A DNA stretch of 29,272 nucleotides, from contig JBDHTA010000034.1 in the NCBI GenBank assembly GCA_039808465.1, forward strand, positions 1-29,272. Reading direction: 5' to 3'. Of this stretch, positions 7,785-15,154 are shown in pieces. A program made the position numbers and the translations under genes. Origin of the DNA: Metarhizobium sp039808465 (lineage in GTDB: Bacteria > Pseudomonadota > Alphaproteobacteria > Rhizobiales > Rhizobiaceae). The notes under the pieces were generated by a model. It searched no databases and was not told the origin of the DNA. It saw nothing but the letters and a program-made list of their open reading frames with translations. The first letter of the stretch is position 1, and each line of letters opens with the position of its first letter.

Positions 7785-8309
7785 ATGTCAGCAACGATCA
7801 GCAGGCCGGAATTGCTCGAGGACGGCGACGACGCGCCGTTTCGCCAGATGATCCACGATGCGCTCGGCTTCAGCACGCGGCTGCTCGAAATCCGCAACCG
7901 GCTTGGCGAAGTAATCGGCCTTTCCGGCCCGGCCTTCTCCATCCTGATCGCCATCGAGCATCTGTCCAAGGAAGCCGATGTCGGCATCAGCCAGGTGAGC
8001 GACCATCTGCACCAGTCCGGCGCCTTCGTGACCCTTGAGGTGGCGAAACTCGTGAAAGCCGGTCTCGTTGACAAGTTTGCCAATCCGGAGGACGGCCGCC
8101 GCGTCATCGTCAGAGTGACAGACAAGGCCCGCGCCCTGCTGGCCGAGCTTGCCGAAACCCAGCGCCCGGTCAACGACGCCATTTTCGCCGGGCTCGATCC
8201 GGACGAATTCCGCGCCTTCGCAAAGATCGCCGCCCGGCTGGTCCCCGGCACGGAGGAAGGCCTTGCCCTGCTGCGCTACAAGGCCGAGCAGAAAAGGGCG
8301 CGGCTTTGA
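7785..8309 (+). CDS. MarR family transcriptional regulator
   Basis: This is a 174-residue winged-helix regulator. Helical dimerisation segments flank a DNA-binding core: GISQVSDHLHQSGAFVTLEVAKLVKAGLV (about 67-95) is the helix-turn-helix and the wing is DGRRVIVRVTDKARALL (about 103-119), with the Asp-Gly-Arg-Arg wing tip of the MarR family. The start is ATG at 7785 with GAAGGA upstream, inside the inverted repeat at 7748-7776. MarR proteins usually repress neighbouring genes and release DNA on binding small aromatic or acidic ligands. It stands alone, converging on the LysR gene with a six-base gap, so its targets outside itself are not evident. Confidence 0.92.
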   Translation: MSATISRPELLEDGDDAPFRQMIHDALGFSTRLLEIRNRLGEVIGLSGPAFSILIAIEHLSKEADVGISQVSDHLHQSGAFVTLEVAKLVKAGLVDKFANPEDGRRVIVRVTDKARALLAELAETQRPVNDAIFAGLDPDEFRAFAKIAARLVPGTEEGLALLRYKAEQKRARL

Positions 8310-8315
8310 GGAACC

Positions 8316-9215
8316 TCATTCCGGAAGGTGGAAGGCGCTTCTGAAATAGGCGCGGAATGCCGACATCTGCGGGGAGAACTCGGTGCCGCGCCGCCAGGCC
8401 AGGCCGATATCCATCGAGGGAATGTCGTCCTGAAGCACCAGCGTTTCGATACGCCTGCCCTCCAGCGACCACGGCCGGTGAACCATGTCCGACAGGAGCG
8501 CGACGCCCTGGCCGTTGGCGACCAGCGAGCGGACGGCTTCGACCGAGGAGGTGCGCAGCGATATGCGCGGCTGATAGGGCGTCTGGTTCCAGTATTTGAG
8601 GGCAGTGTGCGACGCCTCGTCCACCGTCAGCATGATATAGGGCTCGCTCGCAACTTCCCTGAGGCCGACCGGCTCCAGCGACAGAAGCCTGTGGCGGGCG
8701 GGCAGCCACAGGCGGCGGGGAGAACTCAGCAGCGTTTCCGTCTGCAATTCATGGCTGACGATGTTGGAGGTCAGCAGCACCGAAATGTCGTAGCGGTTGG
8801 TCAGCAGCCCTTCCTCGATCGACTCCCGGTTCAGCTCGAAGAACTGGATGTCGAGCCCCGGCAACTGGCGGCGCAGCCGCTCGATGTGATAGGGCAGGAA
8901 ATAGCCGATGACCGTATAGGTCGCCGCGACCGTCAGGCGGCCCGTCACCTCGCTCGCCACCAGATTGAGCTGCTGCGCCTCGGCGACCTTCTTCATGATG
9001 TCATAGGCATGGGCGAGAAACTGCCGCCCGGCGGAGGTCAGCTCCATGCCATGCGGCGTGCGCTCGAACAGCCGCGCCCCGACGGTTTCCTCAAGGTCGC
9101 GAATTGCGGTGGTGACGGCCGATTGCGAAATCGACAGGTTGACCGCCGCCTGCGAGACCTGCCCAGATTCCGCTGTCGCGATGAAATATCTGATCTGCTT
9201 GAAACTGAGCGGCAT
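8316..9215 (-). CDS. LysR family transcriptional regulator
   Basis: This is a 299-residue LysR-type regulator. The N-terminal helix-turn-helix is MPLSFKQIRYFIATAESGQVSQAAVNLSISQSAVTTAIRDLEETVGARLFERTPHGMELTSAG (about 1-65), followed by a long linker helix and a periplasmic-binding-like effector domain to the C terminus. The start at 9215 has only a weak GGAA site. It is transcribed divergently from pxpA, the standard arrangement for a LysR activator of the neighbouring operon, and two near-identical T-N11-A boxes lie between them (9238-9254 and 9357-9373). It therefore probably controls the pxp/biotin operon in response to 5-oxoproline or a related ligand, and its own expression. Confidence 0.94.
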   Translation of the reverse strand: MPLSFKQIRYFIATAESGQVSQAAVNLSISQSAVTTAIRDLEETVGARLFERTPHGMELTSAGRQFLAHAYDIMKKVAEAQQLNLVASEVTGRLTVAATYTVIGYFLPYHIERLRRQLPGLDIQFFELNRESIEEGLLTNRYDISVLLTSNIVSHELQTETLLSSPRRLWLPARHRLLSLEPVGLREVASEPYIMLTVDEASHTALKYWNQTPYQPRISLRTSSVEAVRSLVANGQGVALLSDMVHRPWSLEGRRIETLVLQDDIPSMDIGLAWRRGTEFSPQMSAFRAYFRSAFHLPE

Positions 9216-9237
9216 ATCGTAATTCCAGATACCGGCC

Positions 9238-9254
9238 TTCTGATTTTCGGATAA
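9238..9254. promoter_or_regulatory. Candidate LysR box proximal to lysR
   Basis: TTCTGATTTTCGGATAA contains a T-N11-A motif (TCTGA-TTT-TCGGA) with one mismatch to perfect dyad symmetry. It lies 23 bp upstream of the lysR start, where binding would give autorepression, and 16 of its 17 bases match the second copy at 9357-9373. Confidence 0.5.
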
Positions 9255-9356
9255 GCAGACGGGGCATCAGCCCGTTTTCTGCTCAATATGCTTCGCCAGA
9301 CCCCTTAGCCGATTGAATCGAAAGGAAGCCGGGCTGCCTGAGGAATAAGCAGGCTG

Positions 9357-9373
9357 TTCTGATTTTCAGATAA
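9357..9373. promoter_or_regulatory. Candidate LysR box upstream of pxpA
   Basis: TTCTGATTTTCAGATAA holds a perfect dyad TCTGA-TTT-TCAGA that fits the LysR T-N11-A consensus. It starts 119 bp after the first copy and ends about 96 bp before the pxpA start, a typical activator position. Its GATTTTC (9361-9367) also pairs as an inverted repeat with GAAAATC at 9383-9389. Confidence 0.55.
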
Positions 9374-9469
9374 TAAACATGAGAAAATCGAATTTTTCAA
9401 ACACGGATTTTGCGCGTAGCGTTTTCCGGCGAAAACAGGCGCATCATATTGGCAGAATGGGAGAGGCTC

Positions 9470-10249
9470 TTGGCTCTCGAGGTCGTAGACATCAATTGCG
9501 ATATGGGTGAGGCTTTCGGACGCTGGCGCGTCGGCGATGCCGATGATGCGAGCCTGATGGGCCATATCAGCTCCGCCAATATCGCCGCCGGATTTCACGC
9601 CGGCGATCCGAACCTGATGGACCAGACGGTTCGTCTTGCCGTTGAGCATGGCGTCGGCATCGGGGCGCATCCCGGCTATAACGATCTCCAGGGTTTCGGC
9701 CGCCGCCGCATCAACGGCACCTCGCGCGAGCTGGTCAACGACATCGCCTATCAGGTCGGCGCGTTGCGCGAATTCGCGCGCCGCCATGGCGCGCATCTCC
9801 AGCACGTCAAGCCGCATGGCGCGCTCTATATGGAAATGGCCGTCAACGCCGAGTTCGCCCAGCAATTCGTGGCCTATATGCGGGCGGTGGCGCCGAACAC
9901 ATTCGTCTTCTGCATGGCGGGATCGGCGACCGAGCGGGCGGCCAGGGAGGCCGGGCAGCCGGTGATCCGCGAATTCTACGCCGACCGCGATTACGATGAG
10001 AGCGGCTCGATCGTCTTCACCCGCGACGCGGGGCGGCTGGATCCGGCCGCGATCGCCCGCAAGGTGGTGCGCGCCTGCATCGAGGGCAGGGTGACCGCCG
10101 TCACCGGCCGCGATATCGAGGTTCCCTTCGAAAGCATCTGCTTCCATTCCGATACGCTCGGCGCGTTGGACATCGCCCGCGCCATGCGGGATGCGTTGCG
10201 CGCCGAGGGCATCCGCATCGCCCCCGTATCCGAGATCGTCAAAGTTTAA
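9470..10249 (+). CDS. pxpA: LamB/YcsF family protein, 5-oxoprolinase subunit A (PxpA)
   Basis: This 259-residue cytoplasmic protein is of the LamB/YcsF family; with PxpB and PxpC it makes the prokaryotic ATP-dependent 5-oxoprolinase that opens pyroglutamate to glutamate. Family blocks are VVDINCDMGEAFGRW at the N terminus, SSANIAAGFHAGDP, GIGAHPGYNDLQGFGRR and QHVKPHGALY. I place the start at TTG 9470, six bases after a GGGAGAGG ribosome site, because homologues begin a few residues before the DINCDMGE block; a longer version from 9410 adds a non-conserved, poorly initiated stretch. It leads a five-gene operon, with a biotinyl carrier 17 bases downstream. Function in lactam opening is strongly suggested; the exact lactam is not certain. 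Confidence 0.93.
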   Translation: MALEVVDINCDMGEAFGRWRVGDADDASLMGHISSANIAAGFHAGDPNLMDQTVRLAVEHGVGIGAHPGYNDLQGFGRRRINGTSRELVNDIAYQVGALREFARRHGAHLQHVKPHGALYMEMAVNAEFAQQFVAYMRAVAPNTFVFCMAGSATERAAREAGQPVIREFYADRDYDESGSIVFTRDAGRLDPAAIARKVVRACIEGRVTAVTGRDIEVPFESICFHSDTLGALDIARAMRDALRAEGIRIAPVSEIVKV

Positions 10250-10266
10250 TTTTTCCGGAGGACAGC

Positions 10267-10509
10267 ATGAGCAAGCTCGAGATCAGATCGCCACTTCCCG
10301 GCACCTTCTACCGCAAGCCGTCTCCGGATGCGCCCAACTTCAAATCCGATGGCGATGCCGTCGCGGCGGCCGATGTGATCGGGCTCATCGAAGTGATGAA
10401 GACCTTTCACGAGATTCCCGCGGGCATTGCCGGAAGCAATGTCACCTTTCTGGTGGACGATGCCGAGCCGATCATGGCGGGCCAGGTGATTGCCGAGGTC
10501 GAGGCATGA
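10267..10509 (+). CDS. Biotin carboxyl carrier (biotinyl) domain protein
   Basis: This 80-residue protein is a single biotinyl/lipoyl domain. The biotin-attachment lysine is Lys45 in LIEVMKTF (family form E-A/V-M-K-M/T), and the domain opens with the usual IRSPLPGTFY strand. It lacks the Ala/Pro-rich N-terminal extension of AccB of acetyl-CoA carboxylase. GGAGG precedes the ATG, and the stop overlaps the biotin carboxylase start by four bases (ATGA), so the carrier and its carboxylase are coupled. Position among pxpA, pxpB and pxpC suggests service to a lactam- or amide-carboxylating enzyme rather than fatty acid synthesis. Confidence 0.92.
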   Translation: MSKLEIRSPLPGTFYRKPSPDAPNFKSDGDAVAAADVIGLIEVMKTFHEIPAGIAGSNVTFLVDDAEPIMAGQVIAEVEA

Positions 10510-11891
10510 CGATCCGTTCGCTGCTGATCGCCAATCGCGGCGAGATCGCGGTGCGGATCATCCGGGCGGCCAAGGCTCTCGGCATCCGCACCGTGCAGGT
10601 GCATTCCGCCGCCGACCGCGACATGCTGGCCGTCAGGCTCGCCGATGAGGCGATCGATATCGGCCCGCCTTCCGCCGCCAGGTCGTATCTGAAGATCGAG
10701 GCGGTGATCGCCGCCGCCAGACAGGCCGGTGTCGACGCCATCCACCCCGGCTATGGCTTCCTTTCGGAAAATGCCGCCTTCGCGCAGGCCGTCGAGGATG
10801 CGGGCATGATCTTCATCGGCCCGAAGGCCGAGGCGATCAGCCTGCTCGGCGACAAGGTCGAGGCGCGCAGGGTTGCCCAGCGCGCCGGTGTGCCGACGGT
10901 GCCCGGCAGCGACGGCCGCGTGGACAGCATAGAGCTGGCCCGCGAGATCGCCGGAAAGATCGGCTTCCCGGTGATGATCAAGGCCGCCGCCGGTGGTGGC
11001 GGACGCGGCATCCGCATCGCCGCGACGATGGAGGAATTCGAGCGCCATTTTCCGCAGGCTTCCGCCGAGGCGCTCGCCGCCTTCGGTGACGGCGGTCTCT
11101 ACATCGAGAAGGTGATCACCCGCGCCCGCCATGTCGAGGTGCAGATTCTGGGGGACGGAGAGAATGCCGTCCACTGCTTCGAGCGGGAATGCTCGCTGCA
11201 ACGCCGCCGCCAGAAGGTCTGGGAGGAGGCGCCGTCGCATCTGCTGCCGGAACATGTCCGCGCCGCCCTTTGCGCCAGCGCCGTGGCGCTGGCCCGGGAG
11301 GTGAACTACCGCGGCGCGGGCACCGTCGAATATCTCTATGACGAGGTCAGCGGCGAATTCTACTTCATCGAGGTCAATACCCGCATCCAGGTCGAACATC
11401 CCGTGACGGAAATGATCACCGGCATCGATCTCGTGCAGGAGATGATCCGCATCGCCGGTGGCGAGAAGCTTTCCGTCCGCCAGGAAGACATCAGGGTTCA
11501 TGGCCACGCCATCGAATGCCGCATCAATGCGGAAGATCCGGCCAAAGGCTTCCTGCCGGGGCCGGGCACGGTGGAAAAGCTGGCGGTGCCGGAAGGCGAG
11601 GGCATCCGTTTCGACACCATGCTTTATGAGGGCTACACGGTGCCGCCCTTCTACGATTCCCTGCTCGGCAAGCTGATCGTCTGGGCGCCGACGCGCGAAG
11701 CCTGCCTGAAACGGCTGGAAGCCGCCTTGCGCGGGCTGGAGATCAGGGGCCTGCCGACGACGGTGCCGCTGCACAGGGCGCTGGCCAGCGACCCGGCCGT
11801 GGCAGGCGCGGATTTTCACACGCGCTTTCTCGAAACATGGCTCGAAACGGATTTTCCGGCGGCGCTCGCCGCCATTCAGGAGGCGGTCTGA
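10506..11891 (+). CDS. Biotin carboxylase (AccC-like) subunit
   Basis: This 461-residue ATP-grasp enzyme carboxylates the biotin of the adjacent carrier with bicarbonate and ATP. Motifs in order: SLLIANRGEIAVRIIRAA, HPGYGFLSENAAFA, the glycine-rich ATP loop AAAGGGGRGI, ERECSLQRRRQKVWEEAPS and the catalytic EVNTRIQVEHPVTE, followed by the C-terminal domain GHAIECRINAEDP. Length is standard for an AccC-type subunit. The start at 10506 overlaps the carrier stop; an upstream in-frame extension is shadow. The stop shares one base with pxpB (TGATG). Annotation as acetyl-CoA carboxylase would be misleading; context favours a urea-carboxylase-like or 5-oxoprolinase-associated role. Confidence 0.93.
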   Translation: MTIRSLLIANRGEIAVRIIRAAKALGIRTVQVHSAADRDMLAVRLADEAIDIGPPSAARSYLKIEAVIAAARQAGVDAIHPGYGFLSENAAFAQAVEDAGMIFIGPKAEAISLLGDKVEARRVAQRAGVPTVPGSDGRVDSIELAREIAGKIGFPVMIKAAAGGGGRGIRIAATMEEFERHFPQASAEALAAFGDGGLYIEKVITRARHVEVQILGDGENAVHCFERECSLQRRRQKVWEEAPSHLLPEHVRAALCASAVALAREVNYRGAGTVEYLYDEVSGEFYFIEVNTRIQVEHPVTEMITGIDLVQEMIRIAGGEKLSVRQEDIRVHGHAIECRINAEDPAKGFLPGPGTVEKLAVPEGEGIRFDTMLYEGYTVPPFYDSLLGKLIVWAPTREACLKRLEAALRGLEIRGLPTTVPLHRALASDPAVAGADFHTRFLETWLETDFPAALAAIQEAV

Positions 11892-12766
11892 TGCCGATGC
11901 GCTATTCATTCGGAGGCGACGAGCACCTGTTCGTCGAATGCAGCGAGGACATGTCGCTGGAGGCGTTCTTCAACAGCCTGTCGATGACAACCGGCATCAA
12001 GGAGGCGGGCATCCGGGGCGTGACCGAGATCTGCCCGGCCAATGCCTCCTTCCAGATCAAGTTCGATCCGGATGTCATCCACCCCGACGACGTGCTGAAG
12101 GAAGTGAAGGCGGTGGAGGCGGCGGCCACGAAGGCGGAGCCGGTCATCACCACCCGCATCGTCGAGATCCCGGTGTTCTACAACGATCCCTGGACGCATG
12201 AGACGCTGATGCGCTTCCGCGAGCGTCATCAGGATCCGGCGGGCACCGACCTCGATTATGCGGCGCGCATCAACAATTTCGCCTCGGTGGACGATTTCAT
12301 CAAGGCGCATTCCGGCTCGCCATGGTTCGTGTCGATGGTCGGCTTCGTGTCCGGCCTGCCGTTCATGTACCAGATGGTCGAGCGCAGGCGGCAGATCCAG
12401 GTGCCGAAATACCTGCGGCCGCGCACGGACACGCCGCGCCTGACGGTCGGCCATGGCGGCTGCTTCGGCTGCATCTATTCGGTGCGCGGCGCTGGCGGCT
12501 ACCAGATGTTCGGCATCACGCCCATGCCGATTTACGATCCGGCGCAGACGACCAGCTACCTCAAGGATTTCATGGTGTTCTTCCGTCCGGGCGACATCGT
12601 GAAGTTCAAGCCGGTCGATCGCGACGGCTACGATCAGGCCGTCGAGGACGTGGACAAGGGCCGCTTCGCGCCGCCGATCCGCGAAGTCCGCTTCGACCTG
12701 CGCGAGTTCCAGAACGATATCGACGGCTACAACGCAAGGCTGGAGGGCGTGCTCAATGGCCATTAA
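11891..12766 (+). CDS. pxpB: 5-oxoprolinase subunit B / allophanate hydrolase subunit 1 family (PxpB, KipI-like)
   Basis: This 291-residue protein belongs to the AHS1 family, homologous to one half of the carboxyltransferase region of urea carboxylase and to KipI. The core is LTVGHGGCFGCIYSVRGAGGYQMFGITPMPIYDP (about 194-227) followed by FFRPGDIVKFKPVDRDGYD, the usual ending of the family. Residues 1-90 form a separate N-terminal domain. It partners PxpC, whose gene overlaps it by 11 bases. The start at 11891 shares a base with the biotin carboxylase stop. Together with PxpA and PxpC it is expected to phosphorylate and open 5-oxoproline, or, with the biotin genes, to act on a carboxylated amide. 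Confidence 0.92.
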   Translation: MPMRYSFGGDEHLFVECSEDMSLEAFFNSLSMTTGIKEAGIRGVTEICPANASFQIKFDPDVIHPDDVLKEVKAVEAAATKAEPVITTRIVEIPVFYNDPWTHETLMRFRERHQDPAGTDLDYAARINNFASVDDFIKAHSGSPWFVSMVGFVSGLPFMYQMVERRRQIQVPKYLRPRTDTPRLTVGHGGCFGCIYSVRGAGGYQMFGITPMPIYDPAQTTSYLKDFMVFFRPGDIVKFKPVDRDGYDQAVEDVDKGRFAPPIREVRFDLREFQNDIDGYNARLEGVLNGH

Positions 12767-13724
12767 GGTTATCCATCCGGGCCTGGTCACCACCGTTCAG
12801 GATCTCGGCCGTCCCGGTTATTTCCACCTCGGCATTCCCGAAGGCGGGGCGATGGACCGCCTGTCGCTGAAGGCTGCCAATCTTCTCGTCGGCAATGACG
12901 AGGGGGCGGCCGGGCTCGAAGCCGTCTTCATCGGGCCGAAGCTCGAATTCACCGCGGATGCCATGGTGGCGGTTACCGGCGCGGACATGCCCATCCGGGT
13001 CGATGGCGCCGAACAATCCGGCTGGACGGCTTTTCCGGTGAAGGCTGGGCAGGTTCTGAGTTTCGATTTCCTCAAGGGCGGGGCGCGCATCTATATCGCC
13101 GTATCCGGCGGCATCGCGGTTCCGCAGGCGCTCGGCAGCCGCTCGACCTATCCGATCGGCGCGCTGGGCGGCTTCAACGGCCGGGCGATCGCGGCGGGCG
13201 ACGAATTGCCGGTGGGCGAGGCGGGCAGGGCCACCGAAGGAAAATCGATCCCCGAGGCGCTGCGCCGCAGGCCGGGGGCGCCAGCGGAGCTTCGCGTCGT
13301 GCCCGGCCTTTACTGGCACCGCGTCACCGAGCAGGCGGGAAGAAACTTCTTCGAGGACGAATGGAAGGTGGCGCCGGAGGCGGACCGCATGGGCTACCGC
13401 TTCCGGGGCGGCAGGCCGCTCGATTTCGTGGCGCGCGAGCAGCCGTTCGGCGCCGGTTCCGATCCGTCCAACATCGTCGATAGCTGCTATCCCTATGGCT
13501 CCATTCAGGTGCCGGGCGGCACCGAGCCGATCATCCTGCATCGCGACGCCGTTTCGGGCGGCGGCTACTTCATGATCGGCACGGTGATTTCCGCCGACAT
13601 GGACCTGATCGGCCAGATGCAGCCGCATACGCCGACCCGCTTCGTCAAGGTCGACATGGAAACGGCGCTGCAAGCCCGCAAGGATCGCGCCGCGCTGATC
13701 GGCCGGATCAAGGCGCTGTTCTAG
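12756..13724 (+). CDS. pxpC: 5-oxoprolinase subunit C / biotin-dependent carboxyltransferase family (PxpC, KipA-like)
   Basis: This 322-residue protein is of the AHS2 family. It opens with IKVIHPGLVTTVQDLGRPGYFHLGIPEGGAMDRLSLKAANLLVGN, the diagnostic N-terminal block, and contains YIAVSGGIAVPQALGSRSTY in the middle. It is the partner of PxpB and corresponds to the other carboxyltransferase half in urea carboxylase. The gene overlaps pxpB by 11 bases and ends the operon. Its stop lies inside a strong ribosome site (AGGAGG) that now leads to no credible gene, followed by a stem-loop at 13735-13774. Confidence 0.93.
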   Translation: MAIKVIHPGLVTTVQDLGRPGYFHLGIPEGGAMDRLSLKAANLLVGNDEGAAGLEAVFIGPKLEFTADAMVAVTGADMPIRVDGAEQSGWTAFPVKAGQVLSFDFLKGGARIYIAVSGGIAVPQALGSRSTYPIGALGGFNGRAIAAGDELPVGEAGRATEGKSIPEALRRRPGAPAELRVVPGLYWHRVTEQAGRNFFEDEWKVAPEADRMGYRFRGGRPLDFVAREQPFGAGSDPSNIVDSCYPYGSIQVPGGTEPIILHRDAVSGGGYFMIGTVISADMDLIGQMQPHTPTRFVKVDMETALQARKDRAALIGRIKALF

Positions 13725-13738
13725 GAGGAAATTAGATG
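13723..13738 (+). promoter_or_regulatory. Orphan ribosome binding site and ATG
   Basis: AGGAGG (13723-13728) overlaps the pxpC stop and is seven bases from an ATG at 13736: an ideal initiation signal. The frame behind it runs antisense into the gntR gene and looks like a shadow, so no gene is called. This may be the leftover start of a lost downstream cistron. Confidence 0.5.
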
Positions 13739-13774
13739 GCCGGAACGCCTGTCAGGGAAAGCGTTGCGGCCATC
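13735..13774. terminator. Stem-loop between convergent pxpC and gntR
   Basis: GATGGCCG (13735-13742) pairs with CGGCCATC (13767-13774); after one mismatch AACGC pairs with GCGTT, leaving a 12-base loop. The 13 paired bases sit 11 bases after pxpC and 28 bases beyond the end of the convergent gntR, fitting a bidirectional terminator, though no T-run follows. Confidence 0.6.
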
Positions 13775-13801
13775 CTCATCCGGCATGACCGGGAAGGCGG
13801 C

Positions 13802-14851
13802 CTATTCCATCACGCGGGTCAGGTAATCGGCCGTGACGGTCGGGCCCGGAATGATCGCCACGATCTTCATCTGGGCGATGGTGCGGTTCACCGAGGCGTC
13901 GAGATGGCTTTCGAGCATGGCGGCGGCGGCGGCAACGGCGCCGCGCATCAGCAGTTCCACCACCAGCCGCAATTCGGTGATGAGGATCGGCTCGCCCGGC
14001 AGGCCGAGGCGGCGCAGCAGCCGTTCGGTCGCGGCGACCGGCAGCAGGTTGTTGGCGATGAGATCGCGCAGCTTCTCGTTCGGCGTCGACAGGACGCAGG
14101 TTTCGATGAAGCGCGTCTGGATGTCCTCCGGGTCGCGTTGCACGTCGGCGGCATGCAGGGTTTCGAGTTGGGCAAGCCGGTCGAAAAGCCGCTTCAGCGC
14201 GTCGCGGTCGAGATGGGGCGCGCCGGTGATCAGCGCCTGCGGTTCGAGCATCCTGCGCAGCACGAAATGGTCCTTGACCGTCTGCGCCGTCAGCGGCCCG
14301 GCGACCCAGTGGGAACTCTGGTTCTTGCGCACCAGCCCCCGTTCGCTCAGGCGGCTCAGCACATCGCGCACGACCGTCCGGCTGACGTTGAAGTGGCTGG
14401 CAAGCTCGGTTTCGATGATCCTGTACTGGCCGAAGACGACGCAGCCCGCCACGTCCTTCTCGACGGTGTTGTAGATGCGCTCCCAGGAGGAGCGGCTCTG
14501 CAAGGCTTCGTCGACGTGCTGGGGGACGACAAGGCCGATCGACTTGATGTCGGCCCGGTTCGGCTCGACGCTTTCGCCGCCGGGGCCGACCAGAAAGCCG
14601 CGCCCCTTGAAGCGCGACACCAGCCCCTCGGATTCCAGCGTTTGCAGCGCGCGCTGCACCGGCGCGCGCGAAATTTGCAGGATCTCGGCAATCGGGCCTT
14701 CCAGCAGCACCAGCCCGGCCGGAAGCGTGCCCTCGACGATGTTTTTCCGCAGCACATGCTCGGCAAGCTCGTAGCGTCGCTGCGTACTTTGTCCGGTCCG
14801 GTTGTCGGCCATGAAATCAAGATACCTTCGTTCTGGCGTCCGAGTTGTCAT
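13802..14851 (-). CDS. GntR family regulator with two winged-helix domains and FCD domain
   Basis: This 349-residue regulator is about 110 residues longer than ordinary GntR-FCD proteins because it has two DNA-binding domains. The first wHTH (about 25-90) contains LAEHVLRKNIVEGTLPAG, recognition helix SRAPVQRALQTLESEGLV and wing FKGRGFLV. The second (about 124-187) contains IYNTVEKDVAGCVVFG, SRTVVRDVLSRLSERGLV and wing KNQSSHWVAGPL. An all-helical FCD domain (about 190-335) follows. I use the ATG at 14851; ATG at 14812 is a possible later start and neither has a strong ribosome site. It is divergent from the large Pot-type operon and is its likely regulator, with candidate sites around 14856-14911 and 15122-15130. 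Confidence 0.9.
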   Translation of the reverse strand: MTTRTPERRYLDFMADNRTGQSTQRRYELAEHVLRKNIVEGTLPAGLVLLEGPIAEILQISRAPVQRALQTLESEGLVSRFKGRGFLVGPGGESVEPNRADIKSIGLVVPQHVDEALQSRSSWERIYNTVEKDVAGCVVFGQYRIIETELASHFNVSRTVVRDVLSRLSERGLVRKNQSSHWVAGPLTAQTVKDHFVLRRMLEPQALITGAPHLDRDALKRLFDRLAQLETLHAADVQRDPEDIQTRFIETCVLSTPNEKLRDLIANNLLPVAATERLLRRLGLPGEPILITELRLVVELLMRGAVAAAAAMLESHLDASVNRTIAQMKIVAIIPGPTVTADYLTRVME

Positions 14852-14888
14852 TCGCTTTGTACGCGATCTGCGATTGAGTTTCGATAGC

Positions 14889-14911
14889 TATGCACAAATG
14901 GATTTTGCATA
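14889..14911. promoter_or_regulatory. Inverted repeat near the gntR promoter
   Basis: TATGCA-N11-TGCATA is a perfect dyad with an 11-base spacer in AT-richer DNA 38 bp upstream of the gntR start. It is a candidate operator for the adjacent GntR protein, whose two DNA-binding domains could suit widely spaced half-sites. It lies in the 488-bp gap 14852-15339; the part from 14930 to 15090 shows nothing convincing. Confidence 0.4.
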
Positions 14912-15119
14912 CAGAATTGACAAGATAACGCGATGTCAACCGGCTTTGCCAGCCCTGAAACCGGCAGGGCGCATCCGATGCGGAAGGCTGGTATTGCTGG
15001 ATACATGCGGCAAAGGCCTGCTGGCTCGCGATAGCGGGCTGTTTCCGGCGCATTTTGCGCGGCCTTTTGCGAAAATCCATTCTTTCTTTGCAGTCCGGCA
15101 AAAAATTTAAAAAAGTCTA

Positions 15120-15147
15120 TTGAGTACAAAAAGCATTTATGTATTCT
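15120..15147 (+). promoter_or_regulatory. Candidate sigma-70 promoter of the large operon
   Basis: TTGAGT (15120-15125) and TATTCT (15142-15147) are spaced by 16 bases and preceded by an A/T-rich stretch (15100-15116) resembling an UP element. GAGTACAAA (15122-15130) overlaps the -35; its complement TTTGTACTC matches TTTGTACGC at 14856-14864 beside the gntR start in 8 of 9 positions, so both may be GntR half-sites. Confidence 0.5.
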
Positions 15148-15154
15148 AGTCGGC

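Noticed and set aside
10267..11891. Annotating the biotin genes as acetyl-CoA carboxylase accB/accC
   Set aside because: The carrier lacks the AccB N-terminal extension and the genes overlap pxp genes; a housekeeping role is unlikely.
10407..11909. A 500-codon minus-strand frame opposite the biotin carboxylase gene
   Set aside because: It is a mirror of the biotin carboxylase codons; the plus-strand protein carries all the catalytic motifs.
13736..14887. A 383-codon plus-strand frame with an excellent ribosome site
   Set aside because: It lies antisense to the GntR regulator, which has clear domains; its translation is low-complexity and matches nothing I recognise. Only the initiation signal is kept, as an orphan site.
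14817..15101. A 94-codon minus-strand frame in the gap upstream of gntR
   Set aside because: It overlaps the gntR start and the control region, with no ribosome site or family similarity.
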